Notes: generated by a model not told the origin, from the letters alone. A DNA stretch of 44,674 bases from Porticoccaceae bacterium (GCA_028280905.1 JANQKW010000145.1:1-44674), one strand, 5' to 3'. Shown: positions 1-6,724, numbered from the stretch's first letter. Numbers and translations are program-made.

Positions 1-177
1 GAGGAAGGTGAGGACGTTGTTTTTTCGTGGATCGTCTGGGCATCTCGAGAAGCTCGCGATGTAGGAAACAAGGCTGCGATGGAAGATCCTCGATTGCAAA
101 ATTGGGATCCGAATTTAATGCCTTTCGATGGTAAGCGCATGATATTTGGAGGGTTTACCACCATTGTTGAGCGTTAG
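1..177 (+). CDS. DUF1428 family protein, C-terminal part (cut by window start)
   Basis: Reading frame 1 is open from the first base to the TAG at 175-177 and gives the last 58 residues of a protein. The sequence around VVFSWIVWASREARD and MPFDGKRMIFGGFTTIVE matches the C-terminal half of the DUF1428 (YbaA-like) family, small alpha/beta proteins of unknown role with a dimeric ferredoxin-like fold. The start lies outside the window. An attC-like site follows 25 bp after the stop, so this is the first visible integron cassette. The family call is from remembered motifs; function is unknown. Confidence 0.75.
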   Translation, partial: EEGEDVVFSWIVWASREARDVGNKAAMEDPRLQNWDPNLMPFDGKRMIFGGFTTIVER

Positions 178-201
178 ATTTTCATGGTTTTTTAGCTGGT
201 C

Positions 202-258
202 ACATAACAAGCTGCAACGTACCTCGGCTTCGCCTCGGGCGCTGAGTTAGACGTTAAC
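202..258 (+). other. attC site 1 (cassette recombination site)
   Basis: A left core CATAAC (203-208) and a right core GTTAAC (253-258) flank an imperfect palindrome with a CCTCGG/CTTCG/CCTCGGG centre. It lies directly after the DUF1428 gene and before the LysE gene, which is the place and layout expected of an attC site. Confidence 0.6.
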
Positions 259-299
259 TGCTCTGGTGCTTGCAAACATCAAAATTACGGGAATTATAT

Positions 300-929
300 A
301 TGGATCTCATTCAAGGTTTGTTGCTAATAACGTCGATACACCTTTTAGCAGCGGCATCTCCTGGCCCAGATTTTGTTCTCGTTTCCCAGCAAACTCTTTC
401 AAATGGAAAAAAAGCTGGTTTGATGTGCAGCATTGGGATAGCACTGGGTCTTTCAACCCATATACTTTATTCCGCTTTTGGTTTGGCGGTAATCATTGCT
501 AATTCTTCTTCAGCACTTTGGGCAATTAAAGTATTAGGCGGTAGCTATTTAATATATCTTGGCGTGAAAGGGCTTAGAGCACAGCCTCACGGCAACAACG
601 AAGAGTATAAGGAAAAAGCTAAAAGCCATTCTTCGGGAAAAAGCATTGGAATCGGCTTCCTATGTAATGCGCTAAATCCCAAAGCGCCTATATATTTCGT
701 ATCACTTTTCACTTTAGTTTTATCGCCAGAGATGCCCCTTTATCAAATTGGCATATACGGTATATGGATGATGCTTATACAGTTAGCATGGTTTTCTGCA
801 GTTGTAGCCCTACTTTCAAAACCATCAATCAACAGACGGTTTAAGTTACTCGGGCACTGGATAGATCGAGTATTAGGTGGTGCAATGATAGCATTGGGTT
901 TTAAAGTAATAGCGACAAGAACTAACTAA
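300..929 (+). CDS. LysE/RhtB family amino-acid exporter
   Basis: The 209-residue product is a polytopic inner-membrane protein with the N-terminal LysE/RhtB signature (AAASPGPDFVLV near residues 18-30) and the second conserved block GFLCNALNPKAPIYF in the middle. The family exports amino acids or related metabolites using the proton gradient; the substrate here cannot be told from sequence. Length and five to six hydrophobic segments fit the family. The ATG at 300 is preferred because it begins the family's usual N-terminus and has GGGA a few bases upstream; a TTG at 270 is also possible. It is a single-gene cassette between attC sites 1 and 2. Exporters of this type are common cassette cargo. 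Confidence 0.88.
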   Translation: MDLIQGLLLITSIHLLAAASPGPDFVLVSQQTLSNGKKAGLMCSIGIALGLSTHILYSAFGLAVIIANSSSALWAIKVLGGSYLIYLGVKGLRAQPHGNNEEYKEKAKSHSSGKSIGIGFLCNALNPKAPIYFVSLFTLVLSPEMPLYQIGIYGIWMMLIQLAWFSAVVALLSKPSINRRFKLLGHWIDRVLGGAMIALGFKVIATRTN

Positions 930-935
930 TGCCAG

Positions 936-984
936 GCTAATAAAGCCATGCACAGGATAAACCTGTGCATGGCGGCGTTATGTG
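936..984 (+). other. attC site 2
   Basis: The left part GGCTAATAAAGCC pairs with the right part GGCGGCGTTATG. Between them CCATGCACAGG and CCTGTGCATGG form a perfect 11-bp stem. The GTTATG core is at 977-982. This is a clear attC-type palindrome a few bases after the LysE stop codon. Confidence 0.75.
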
Positions 985-1001
985 TCACGTGAGGTGAGGT
1001 C

Positions 1002-1502
1002 ATGAACTGGGAAGCAATCGGTGCGATTGGAGAGGCAGTCGGCGCGGTCGTTGTCGTTGCATCATTAGTCTATTTGGCTCTTGAACTGAGGCAGGCGAAC
1101 AACATCGCCCGATTCAATACGACCCAACAACTGCAGGCACGCTTCAATGAAATAAACGCTATTTTGCTCACGGATCAATCTCTGAGGGAGCTGCTTGCCA
1201 AAAAGGACACTTTGACAGCGGACGAAGGAGAGCGGCTCTACGTATTTGCCAATTTCATTGTAAACGTTTGGATCTCGGTTCAAGAGGCAAGAAACGACGA
1301 TCAAATTGATGAAGATTTGTTCCTATCAATGATTAACGACGTTGAAGTCGCGCTAGAACGGTGGCCGAAGATTCAAGGACAAATCGATCTGTGCCTTGCC
1401 AGATACCCTGGGGTAGAGGGGTACCAGATATTCGATGCGATACTTAGACGTAGAAATAGCAGTGGCGACGCCAAACAAGGCGCTGCAGCGGACGCGGATT
1501 AG
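1002..1502 (+). CDS. Conserved hypothetical cassette protein with one N-terminal membrane helix
   Basis: The product has 166 residues. It begins MNWEAIGAIGEAVGAVVVV and continues into a hydrophobic stretch to about residue 28, followed by a charged helical domain. This resembles a widespread hypothetical family that starts MNWxAIGAIGEIVGA and has one membrane anchor; no function is known to me. The start has a strong upstream GAGGTGAGGT ribosome site. The last roughly 10 codons and the stop lie inside the attC 3 palindrome, so the Ala/Asp-rich C-terminus is encoded by recombination-site DNA. It is a single-gene cassette. Confidence 0.75.
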   Translation: MNWEAIGAIGEAVGAVVVVASLVYLALELRQANNIARFNTTQQLQARFNEINAILLTDQSLRELLAKKDTLTADEGERLYVFANFIVNVWISVQEARNDDQIDEDLFLSMINDVEVALERWPKIQGQIDLCLARYPGVEGYQIFDAILRRRNSSGDAKQGAAADAD

Positions 1503-1556
1503 AAGTGAGCTGCTGTTCTTTGCGGTACGTCCGCGCCGCTGAGTTTGCTCGTTATG
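1472..1556 (+). other. attC site 3, overlapping the end of the preceding gene
   Basis: The left part (CAAACAAGGCGC then CAGCGGACGCGG) pairs with the right part (CCGCGCCGCTG) and ends in the core GTTATG at 1551-1556. The site begins before the stop codon of the 1002-1502 gene. Confidence 0.6.
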
Positions 1557-1928
1557 TCAGTTCCTAGACGATTGTTGCCTTACGTATAGAGTAGTTTTAT
1601 GTAGAAGTCGTTTTTCGCCTAGGAACGGGCATTTTAGTCAGATCTCCTTTTCAACAGCCTTAGGCTTTATAACACTTGGGAAAATGAAATAAGTTATTGA
1701 TTAATTTGCGACATCAATTATATTCAAGCGCCAAGAGGGGAGGGTCATTTAGGTATGAGGTGGCTTTTTATGTCTCTGAGTGAGAGTCCCGATATCCCCT
1801 GAAACCCTTGTGACATGGAGCCTTCAGTCCGATCAGTAACTATTTGCTCCCCTGTTATAAGGCCAAAGCGTTATAGAGCCATTGGCTTTTGAATTTACTG
1901 TTATGTGGGTTAAGCACAGAGACGAAAT
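1503..1928. other. Gene-free stretch inside the array
   Basis: This 426-bp stretch holds the right half of attC 3, one copy of the inverted-terminus element (1560-1626) and about 300 bp in which I see no convincing reading frame. A short attC-like pair (GTAAC at 1836, GTTATAG at 1870) may mark a decayed, gene-less cassette, but I do not call it. Confidence 0.5.
1560..1626. repeat. Inverted-terminus element, copy 1 (67 bp)
   Basis: The element starts GTTCCTAGACGA and ends TCGCCTAGGAAC, which are inverted repeats matching at 11 of 12 positions. The inside shares TTACG-ATAGAG, TTTTATGT and GAAGTCGTTTTTCG with a second copy at 4635-4698. It begins 9 bp after the GTT of attC 3. It could be a miniature mobile element, a structured RNA or a terminator. 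Confidence 0.7.
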
Positions 1929-2240
1929 ATGGAAACAAAAGTAGCTGTATTTGGAATACTAAGATTTCCTCCAGAAAATATTGAAGACGTACTGCCTCAT
2001 TTGGAAAGATTTGTTAGAGCCACGCAAGAAAATGATGGCTGTATTTTATATGAGGTTGCGGAAGACCCTTTTGATAAGGGGCTGATCCGGTTTTCAGAAA
2101 TGTGGCCAAATAGAGAAAGTTTAGAAAAGCACTTACAAGCCGCTCATATCGAGCCTTGGAGAAAGCAAGCCAGGAAATACGGTTTAATTGAGAGGGTCTT
2201 CAATTCCTATGATATTTCATCAAAGCCAATTCCTGTTTAA
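1929..2240 (+). CDS. Antibiotic biosynthesis monooxygenase (ABM) domain protein
   Basis: The 103-residue protein has the single ABM-domain layout of a ferredoxin-like fold. A first strand FGILRFPPENIEDVLPHL is followed by DGCILYEVAEDP and then RFSEMWPNRESLEKHLQAAHI, the usual family block with a conserved histidine. Relatives such as YgiN act on quinones or aromatic compounds without a bound cofactor, but many members have no known substrate. The ribosome site is weak. It is a cassette gene, followed by attC 4. Confidence 0.82.
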   Translation: METKVAVFGILRFPPENIEDVLPHLERFVRATQENDGCILYEVAEDPFDKGLIRFSEMWPNRESLEKHLQAAHIEPWRKQARKYGLIERVFNSYDISSKPIPV

Positions 2241-2275
2241 TAGAAAATCACATAAAAAGCCTTGGTTCGAGTCGC

Positions 2276-2364
2276 ACATAACCAGGGTAAGCAGGCTCGC
2301 ACCACTGCGTGGCGCTGGACCTCCGTAAGCTACGCTTACTCCGGCCCCTGTTCTTGCGTTAAGG
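2276..2364 (+). other. attC site 4
   Basis: The left core CATAACCAGGG (from 2277) pairs with the right segment CCCCTG and the core GTTAAGG (2358-2364). The interior has the perfect stem GTAAGC/GCTTAC. It lies between the ABM gene and the BrnTA cassette. Confidence 0.65.
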
Positions 2365-2367
2365 CTC

Positions 2368-2395
2368 TTGACATATCTCAGTATGTACATACAAT
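2368..2395 (+). promoter_or_regulatory. Promoter and palindromic operator of brnTA
   Basis: A consensus -35 TTGACA (2368-2373) is followed after 16 bp by a -10 TACAAT (2390-2395). The palindrome TATGTACATACAATGTACATA (2382-2402, here split around CAA) covers the -10 box and is a natural operator for BrnA, which in studied systems represses its own promoter. The ATG of brnT is at 2402, about where transcription should begin. Confidence 0.75.
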
Positions 2396-2401
2396 GTACA
2401 T

Positions 2402-2689
2402 ATGATTAAATTTGAGTGGGATCAAGCAAAAGCTGAGTCCAACCTCAAGAAGCATGGAGTTTCATTTGAGGAAGCCAAGTCGGCGTTCTATGATGATCTC
2501 GCTCTTCAATTCTTTGATGAAACTCCAGGTGAAGAAGAAAGGTTCATCCTACTAGGTATGAGCAATCTTTCACGGATTCTAGTTGTTGTCCACTGCGAGC
2601 GTGGAGATGATAGTGAAATCTTGCGTATCATTTCAGCACGCAAAGCCACCAAAGTTGAGCAGAGCCACTATCGAGGTGAGAAGTCATGA
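2402..2689 (+). CDS. brnT: BrnT family toxin
   Basis: The 95-residue protein shows the BrnT pattern. It starts FEWDQAKAESNLKKHGVSFEEA, continues with a block around EERFILLGMSNLSRILVVVHCER, and ends with RIISARKATKVEQ. BrnT is a ribonuclease of the RelE-like fold that stops translation and is neutralised by BrnA. The gene overlaps brnA by 4 bp (ATGA), as is usual for the pair. No Shine-Dalgarno site can be placed, since the predicted start of transcription falls on the ATG, so the message may be leaderless. Toxin-antitoxin cassettes are known to stabilise integron arrays against gene loss. Confidence 0.93.
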   Translation: MIKFEWDQAKAESNLKKHGVSFEEAKSAFYDDLALQFFDETPGEEERFILLGMSNLSRILVVVHCERGDDSEILRIISARKATKVEQSHYRGEKS

Positions 2690-2904
2690 AAAAAGAATAT
2701 GATTTTTCGAAAATGAAGTCCCGTAGGAATCCTTACGCGTCCAAATTGAAAAAGTCCGTCACTATTCGGCTCAGCGAGGACGTCATTGAGTATTTTAAAG
2801 GGATGTCTGAGGAGTCGGGTATCCCTTATCAGAGTCTAATAAATCTCTATCTTCGCGATTGCGCCAACCATCATCGCAAAGTTGATATTCAGTGGCAGCC
2901 ATAA
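2686..2904 (+). CDS. brnA: BrnA family antitoxin
   Basis: The 72-residue protein has a charged N-terminus followed by a ribbon-helix-helix type segment (SVTIRLSEDVIEYFKGMSEE then IPYQSLINLYLRDCA). This is the BrnA DNA-binding and dimerisation domain. It binds and neutralises BrnT and represses the operon, most likely through the palindrome at 2382-2402. The start overlaps the brnT stop, and a ribosome site lies within the end of brnT (GAGGTGAG). The stop codon is 2 bp before attC 5. Confidence 0.93.
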   Translation: MKKEYDFSKMKSRRNPYASKLKKSVTIRLSEDVIEYFKGMSEESGIPYQSLINLYLRDCANHHRKVDIQWQP

Positions 2905-2905
2905 G

Positions 2906-2979
2906 CCTTAACAAACTGCAGCAGTTAGCACCTTCGGGGCCGGACACTTGTACCTCGCGCCGCTGCGCAAAGCGTTAAA
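2906..2979 (+). other. attC site 5
   Basis: The left part TTAACAAACTGCAGCAG pairs with the right part CGCTGCGCAAAGCGTTAA. This is a textbook attC layout with the GTTAAAA core at 2974-2980. The loop region is GC-rich. It follows brnA directly. Confidence 0.8.
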
Positions 2980-2994
2980 ATTCTTGGAAACATC

Positions 2995-3249
2995 GTGCAG
3001 ACCCTTAGAGAATATCTACAGTTCAAAAAATTTGTTATGCCACTGGCACTACAATTTTTATTCTGGTGTGGAATCGGTGGAGCTTTATATGGCACCTGGT
3101 GGCTTTATACACATGACAATTGGGCCTGGGTAATGTCTCTAATATTTGGGCCACTTGTGGTAAGACTTATTTTTGAGGGCCTTATGATCAGGTATCAAAC
3201 ATATTTGCGCCTAAGCGAGATACGAAATAAATTGTATGAAGAAGATTGA
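2995..3249 (+). CDS. Small DUF4282-like inner-membrane protein
   Basis: The 84-residue protein has a short amphipathic start (LREYLQFKKFVMP) and two membrane helices (about residues 15-37 and 45-63). They are followed by RLIFEGLMIRYQTYLRLSEI. This pattern fits the DUF4282 family, whose role is unknown. Translation would start at a GTG with GGA eight bases upstream. Its last 14 bases overlap the next gene, so the two are probably translated together and form one cassette. Confidence 0.72.
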   Translation: MQTLREYLQFKKFVMPLALQFLFWCGIGGALYGTWWLYTHDNWAWVMSLIFGPLVVRLIFEGLMIRYQTYLRLSEIRNKLYEED

Positions 3250-3682
3250 GTTTCAAGGATTATTTATAACAATCTCCATTGTTATTTCACTCAACTTAGT
3301 TGCGGAGCAAAACACTCTCACACTAACTGTTCTCGTTGGTGGCGCCAAAGCAAATACAGGTCAAGCAATCGCCTCATTGTTTTCTTCAGCTGATAATTAT
3401 TTGAAGGAGCCAATATTCAAAATAATTATGCCCATAAATGACGAGGGTGGAGCACGATTCGTATTTAATGAAATTAAAGAAGGAACGTATTCTGTCAGTA
3501 TTGTTTACGATGAAAATGGTGATGGAAAATTGAATACAGGGCTCTTTGGAATTCCTTCAGAACTGGTTGGTTTTTCGAACAATGTAAAAGGAGTTTTCGG
3601 ACCCCCATCTTTTAACAAAACATCTTTCACATTGCCCGGGTCAGAAACAATTTCTATTGTTCTTGATCAGGCCAAAGAGTAA
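3236..3682 (+). CDS. DUF2141 family secreted protein
   Basis: The 148-residue protein has an N-terminal signal-like segment (to about residue 23). It then has a beta-rich domain with FVFNEIKEGTYSVSIVYDEN followed by DGKLNTGLFGIPSE. The DxNxDGKLDxGxFGIPxE block is the hallmark of DUF2141. These proteins are predicted to be periplasmic or cell-surface beta-sandwiches of unknown function; the acidic DENGDGK loop could bind calcium. The gene overlaps the upstream membrane-protein gene and shares its cassette, an uncommon two-gene cassette. Confidence 0.85.
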   Translation: MKKIEFQGLFITISIVISLNLVAEQNTLTLTVLVGGAKANTGQAIASLFSSADNYLKEPIFKIIMPINDEGGARFVFNEIKEGTYSVSIVYDENGDGKLNTGLFGIPSELVGFSNNVKGVFGPPSFNKTSFTLPGSETISIVLDQAKE

Positions 3683-3752
3683 TTGTCGGGTGAAGTTCAT
3701 CGTTCCACTCGCTACGCGAGTGAAACAGCCACTGATGCGAGGCGTTATACCG
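3678..3752 (+). other. attC site 6 (less certain)
   Basis: A perfect hairpin TTCCACTCGC/GCGAGTGAAA lies between TTCATC and TGATG arms and ends with GGCGTTATAC (core 3744-3750). The left core (GTAATTG) is poor, so the exact left edge is unsure. Confidence 0.5.
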
Positions 3753-3793
3753 CTAAGTAAGACGTCTTCATAATTAACCGGGAGGGACGTGCA

Positions 3794-4540
3794 ATGAGTC
3801 TGAGTAAAAAGCAACTAGATCAGTGTGATTCCAGTAAATGGAATTTTAAAGATCTTAAGGCACTTTTTCTAAACTGTACGCTAAAACACTCTCCGGAACA
3901 GTCACATACTGAGGGGCTGATCAACATATCAAAGGCAATTATGGAGAGGAACGGCATTACCGTTGATGTGCTGCGACCAGTTGATTATAACATTGCGTAC
4001 GGTGTATATCCGGATATGACTGAACAAGGATGGGAGACAGATGAGTGGCCTGATATCTATCAACTAGTCAAGGCAGCAAATATCATTGTTATTACCTCAC
4101 CCATCTGGCTGGGTGAAAAATCCTCTGTATGTACAAAGACCATTGAACGCCTTTACTCAAGTTCCGGGGACCTCAACGAGCAGGGGCAGTATGCCTATTA
4201 TGGTCGAGTAGGAGGATGCCTAATCACAGGTAATGAAGATGGTGCCAAACATTGTGCCATGAACATACTCTATTCATTGCAACACCTTGGTTATGTTATT
4301 CCGCCTCAAGCTGATGCGGGGTGGTTGGGAGAGGTAGGCCCCGGGCCGTCATATCTTGATCCAGGGTCCGGTGGGCCAGAGAATGATTTTACCAATCGCA
4401 ACACGACGTTCATGACATGGAATCTTATGCATATGGCGCGAATGATTAAGGATGCGGGTGGTATTCCGGCGCACGGGAACCAAAGGTCCGAATGGGACGC
4501 TGGTTGCCGGTTTGATTATCCGAATCCGGATTATCGCTAG
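3794..4540 (+). CDS. Flavodoxin-like NAD(P)H-dependent oxidoreductase
   Basis: The 248-residue protein has a flavodoxin-like fold. The first strand and FMN-phosphate loop region (LKALFLNCTLKHSPEQSHT) are followed by AANIIVITSPIWLGEKSS, the strand-turn that usually contacts the FMN ring. Then come YYGRVGGCLITGNEDGAKH and a C-terminal helical part. Relatives are FMN-dependent quinone or azo reductases, or proteins of unknown substrate. The start is well supported by GGGAGGG upstream. It is the last gene of the visible cassette array, followed by attC 7. Confidence 0.83.
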   Translation: MSLSKKQLDQCDSSKWNFKDLKALFLNCTLKHSPEQSHTEGLINISKAIMERNGITVDVLRPVDYNIAYGVYPDMTEQGWETDEWPDIYQLVKAANIIVITSPIWLGEKSSVCTKTIERLYSSSGDLNEQGQYAYYGRVGGCLITGNEDGAKHCAMNILYSLQHLGYVIPPQADAGWLGEVGPGPSYLDPGSGGPENDFTNRNTTFMTWNLMHMARMIKDAGGIPAHGNQRSEWDAGCRFDYPNPDYR

Positions 4541-4555
4541 ATGCGAAGTGGCGGT

Positions 4556-4630
4556 ATAACAAGGTGATCAACTACACGCCCTTCGGTCGCCGGACCTAGC
4601 TAGCGCTCGTCCGATTAACACGACGTTAAT
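4556..4630 (+). other. attC site 7
   Basis: The left part TATAACAAGGTGATCAAC and the right part GATTAACACGACGTTAATG form the outer stems, with CGCCCTTCGG in the middle and the core GTTAAT at 4625-4630. This is the last attC I can find. Confidence 0.6.
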
Positions 4631-4634
4631 GTCC

Positions 4635-4698
4635 GTTCCTAGGCGATATTTGCTTTACGGATAGAGTTTTATGTCGAAGTCGTTTTTCGTCTAGGAGC
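4635..4698. repeat. Inverted-terminus element, copy 2 (64 bp)
   Basis: The element starts GTTCCTAGGCGA and ends TCGTCTAGGAGC (inverted match 10 of 12). The interior is nearly the same as copy 1 at 1560-1626, including TTACGGATAGAG and GAAGTCGTTTTTCG. It again begins 10 bp after an attC core. Sequence on both sides differs from copy 1, so the repeat unit is limited to these termini. Confidence 0.7.
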
Positions 4699-4954
4699 AA
4701 ACTTCTGACAATTTCCAAAGGTGGTTAGTAAGTGAATACTTGCCATATTTTTAGCAGGTTGTTTTTTTATAACCATCTGAAAAATAAGGGATAAGTGTGC
4801 CAAGAGGCGGATCAATCGCGAGAGCGATTAAGACGGCCGTAGGCCGCCCGTAGGGCGAGTGAAACGAGTCAATCTAACCACCGAATAAAGAGCTGGTTCG
4901 ATCCCCACGCGCTTGCTTATTCTGCTAGTGGCAATGGATTTAAAGTGCTGGGAA

Positions 4955-4980
4955 TGGTGCCCAGAGGCCAGCGGCGGAAT
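4955..4980. other. Candidate decayed attachment site (tRNA-Phe 3' end copy)
   Basis: TGGTGCCCAGAGG at 4955-4967 is identical to the 13 bp at 18878-18890 that form the 3' end (with CCA) of tRNA-Phe. After seven extra bases it continues CGGAAT, again as in the tRNA. TCGAACCAC at 5053-5061 may be a further displaced piece. I read this as the far end of an island inserted at tRNA-Phe, partly destroyed by later insertions. Confidence 0.5.
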
Positions 4981-5099
4981 GCTCGTCCCATCCCTGGGAC
5001 TCGGCCTTCGGCTCAGCCTAGCGGCTGACCAAAAATGTTCCTGACATTTTTGTCGAACCACAGCGGTGGTTCTCATCCACCTGAGGTTACCAACAAAAA

Positions 5100-5122
5100 A
5101 GCCCCGCTAAAGCGAGGCTTTA
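5100..5122 (+). terminator. Hairpin terminator
   Basis: AGCCCCGC and GCGAGGCT form an 8-bp stem with one mismatch around a TAAA loop. The stem is preceded by an A-run and followed by TTATT, so it could act on either strand. Confidence 0.55.
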
Positions 5123-5202
5123 TTATTGGTGCAGAGGCATACCTTTATCATTCATCTAATGAACTGATTATAAAACACTAATAATTTTTATAATTTCTGA
5201 CA

Positions 5203-5225
5203 TGCCCCCGTTTGTGCCCCCAAAT
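5203..5225. repeat. Left-end GGGGGCA-type sites (candidate integrase arm sites)
   Basis: TGCCCCC occurs twice (5203-5209, 5215-5221). The second copy, TGCCCCCAAAT at 5215-5225, is identical to 18757-18767 just upstream of the island integrase. Sharing at both ends fits integrase arm-binding sites, though a leftover piece of an older island is also possible. Confidence 0.45.
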
Positions 5226-5422
5226 GGTAGTACATGGCCTCAATTTTTTTCCGTCTGATTGGCCAAGTATGTACCGTCTATTTGGCCATTAGAGCGTCAT
5301 GTAGTTGTATACCTTACAAATTTTGCTCTTCGTTAAAGCAGGCTTTTGCGTAAAAAGCCTTTTATAGGCCCAGGGCGGTAGTGGTAATCAGCCGGATGCA
5401 GTGGTGTTAGGAGTTTCGGGAT

Positions 5423-5483
5423 ATGTCGACGTTTTATAATAATATCGACATAAAACCCTAACATGTCGACGCCTTCGACATAT
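5423..5483. repeat. Cluster of TGTCGA/TCGACA palindromic half-sites
   Basis: Four half-sites lie at 5424, 5445, 5464 and 5475 in alternating orientation. They form one inverted pair with a long AT-rich spacer and a tighter pair ATGTCGA-CGCCT-TCGACAT (5463-5481). They lie about 100 bp before the fic start and could be an operator or a recombination site. Confidence 0.55.
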
Positions 5484-5509
5484 GCCCACTTCAAAATACG
5501 ACTCTGGTG

Positions 5510-5551
5510 AATCGGGTGTAATCGGGTATAATCGGATATGAAATCGGGTAT
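5510..5551 (+). promoter_or_regulatory. fic promoter with four ATCGGGTATA repeats
   Basis: Copies of ATCGGGTATA start at 5511, 5521, 5531 and 5543, so the first three are spaced exactly one helical turn apart. A consensus -10 TATAAT (5527-5532) is made by the junction of repeats 2 and 3, with only a weak -35 (CTGGTG) upstream. A protein bound to the repeats would cover the promoter. Confidence 0.6.
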
Positions 5552-5571
5552 CTACGCTGGACAGAGGGCAG

Positions 5572-6618
5572 ATGAAAGAGCCAAAGGTTACCATAAACCA
5601 GGAGTTGCTTAGGCTGATTGCCGAAATTGATGAGTTTAAGGGCAGGTGGGAACTGCTCAAAACCCTGTCACCTGAAAGACTGCAACAACTGCGGAAAGTT
5701 GCGACCATTGAGAGTATTGGGTCATCAACACGTATTGAGGGCGCAAAGCTTTCCGACCTCCAAATTGAAACCCTGCTTTCCAATCTGACATCCACTTCGT
5801 TCAAGACCCGTGATGAGCAGGAAGTTGCGGGCTATGCCGAAGCCATGGATGTGGTGTTTCAGTCTTACGAAGATTTACATATCACCGAAAACCATATCAG
5901 GCAGCTTCATCAGGTTTTACTCAGACATAGCACTAAAGATGAGCGCCATAGAGGTGATTACAAAACCTTGGCCAATGATGTCGTCGCCAAGGACGAAACA
6001 GGCAAAGTCGTTGGTGTTGTCTTCCAAACAGCCAGCCCATTTGATACCCCAAGAGAAATGGAAGAGTTGGTGCATTGGACAAGAAAGGCGATTGACGAAT
6101 CAGCCATGCACCCATTATTGATTATTGCGGTATTCAATGTGGTTTTTCTGGCAATCCACCCTTTTCAGGATGGTAACGGCAGATTGTCGCGCATTCTTTT
6201 AACGTTGATGTTACTGCGTGCCGGATATGACTACGTGCCTTATGCATCACTAGAGCATATCGTCGAAGAAAACAAAGACCTGTATTACAAAGCCTTGAGG
6301 CGGACGCAGAGCACGTTAACAAATGATGCCCCTGACTGGGAGCCGTGGCTTGGTTTTTTCCTGCGCTGTCTGAAAAAACAAAAGAGCAACCTTGCTCTGA
6401 AAGTGGAGCAAGAGCAGAGAAACCTGGCCGCGTTGCCTGAGCTGTCTGCACAAGTCTTAGAGCTATTTGAGCAGTACGACCGTTTAACCATAAGCAAAAT
6501 AGTAGAGCTGATCGGGGCCAATCAAAATACTCTGAAGGTGAGACTTAGAGAGTTGGTTGGTGCGGGCTATATTCAGCGGCATGGAAAAGCACGGGCGACT
6601 TGGTACAGCAGAAAATAG
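5572..6618 (+). CDS. Fic family protein (probable AMP transferase, self-inhibited class)
   Basis: The 348-residue protein carries the Fic catalytic motif HPFQDGNGRLSR starting at residue 196, complete with the catalytic His, the anion-binding DGNGR loop and the final Arg. An inhibitory motif S-x-x-x-E-G (STRIEG, about residues 52-57) lies in the N-terminal helical part. This is typical of class II Fic proteins, in which the Glu blocks ATP binding. Residues 290-348 look like a winged-helix DNA-binding domain (TISKIVELIGANQNTLKVRLRELVGAGYIQ). Family members transfer AMP from ATP to a hydroxyl side chain of a target protein; the target here is unknown. AGAGGG precedes the ATG. It is the first gene of the island and probably a stand-alone unit. 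Confidence 0.92.
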   Translation: MKEPKVTINQELLRLIAEIDEFKGRWELLKTLSPERLQQLRKVATIESIGSSTRIEGAKLSDLQIETLLSNLTSTSFKTRDEQEVAGYAEAMDVVFQSYEDLHITENHIRQLHQVLLRHSTKDERHRGDYKTLANDVVAKDETGKVVGVVFQTASPFDTPREMEELVHWTRKAIDESAMHPLLIIAVFNVVFLAIHPFQDGNGRLSRILLTLMLLRAGYDYVPYASLEHIVEENKDLYYKALRRTQSTLTNDAPDWEPWLGFFLRCLKKQKSNLALKVEQEQRNLAALPELSAQVLELFEQYDRLTISKIVELIGANQNTLKVRLRELVGAGYIQRHGKARATWYSRK

Positions 6619-6701
6619 TAAGGGCTGTGTCCCACGAGAGCGGTTTACATATTGCCAAATTCACGGCGATGATTGCCGCATATGCTGGTATATCTAAAGT
6701 G

Positions 6702-6724
6702 AGGCCCGACTTGAAGCCGGGCCT
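6702..6724. terminator. Hairpin between fic and the converging gene
   Basis: AGGCCCG and CGGGCCT form a strong stem with a short loop in the gap between two convergent genes. The T-tract is poor on both sides, so it is a probable rather than sure terminator. Confidence 0.5.

Larger units (their letters stand above)
4699..5571. other. Gene-free junction between cassette array and island
   Basis: No convincing gene is present here. The stretch holds a decayed tRNA-Phe 3' end (4955-4980), GC-rich palindromic filler, a hairpin AAAAATGT/ACATTTTT (5031-5051), a terminator (5100-5122), GGGGGCA-type sites (5203-5225), and clustered TGTCGA palindromes and 10-bp repeats before the fic gene. A + strand piece GGTTCGATCCCC near 4892 looks like a tRNA T-arm but no tRNA folds around it. 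Confidence 0.6.

Noticed and set aside
1836..1876. Short attC-like pair (GTAACTATTTG / CAAAGCGTTATAG)
   Set aside because: It is only about 40 bp, shorter than known attC sites, and bounds no gene; it may be chance or a decayed cassette.
4880..4925. tRNA-like T-arm GGTTCGATCCCC on the + strand
   Set aside because: No acceptor, D or anticodon stem can be folded around it, so no tRNA is called.
4828..5076. 82-codon frame on the - strand
   Set aside because: It runs through palindromic filler and tRNA-like fragments, has no ribosome site and resembles false proteins often annotated over such repeats.
5510..5551. Possible CRISPR-like repeats
   Set aside because: The repeats are 10 bp and head to tail without spacers, and no cas gene is present.
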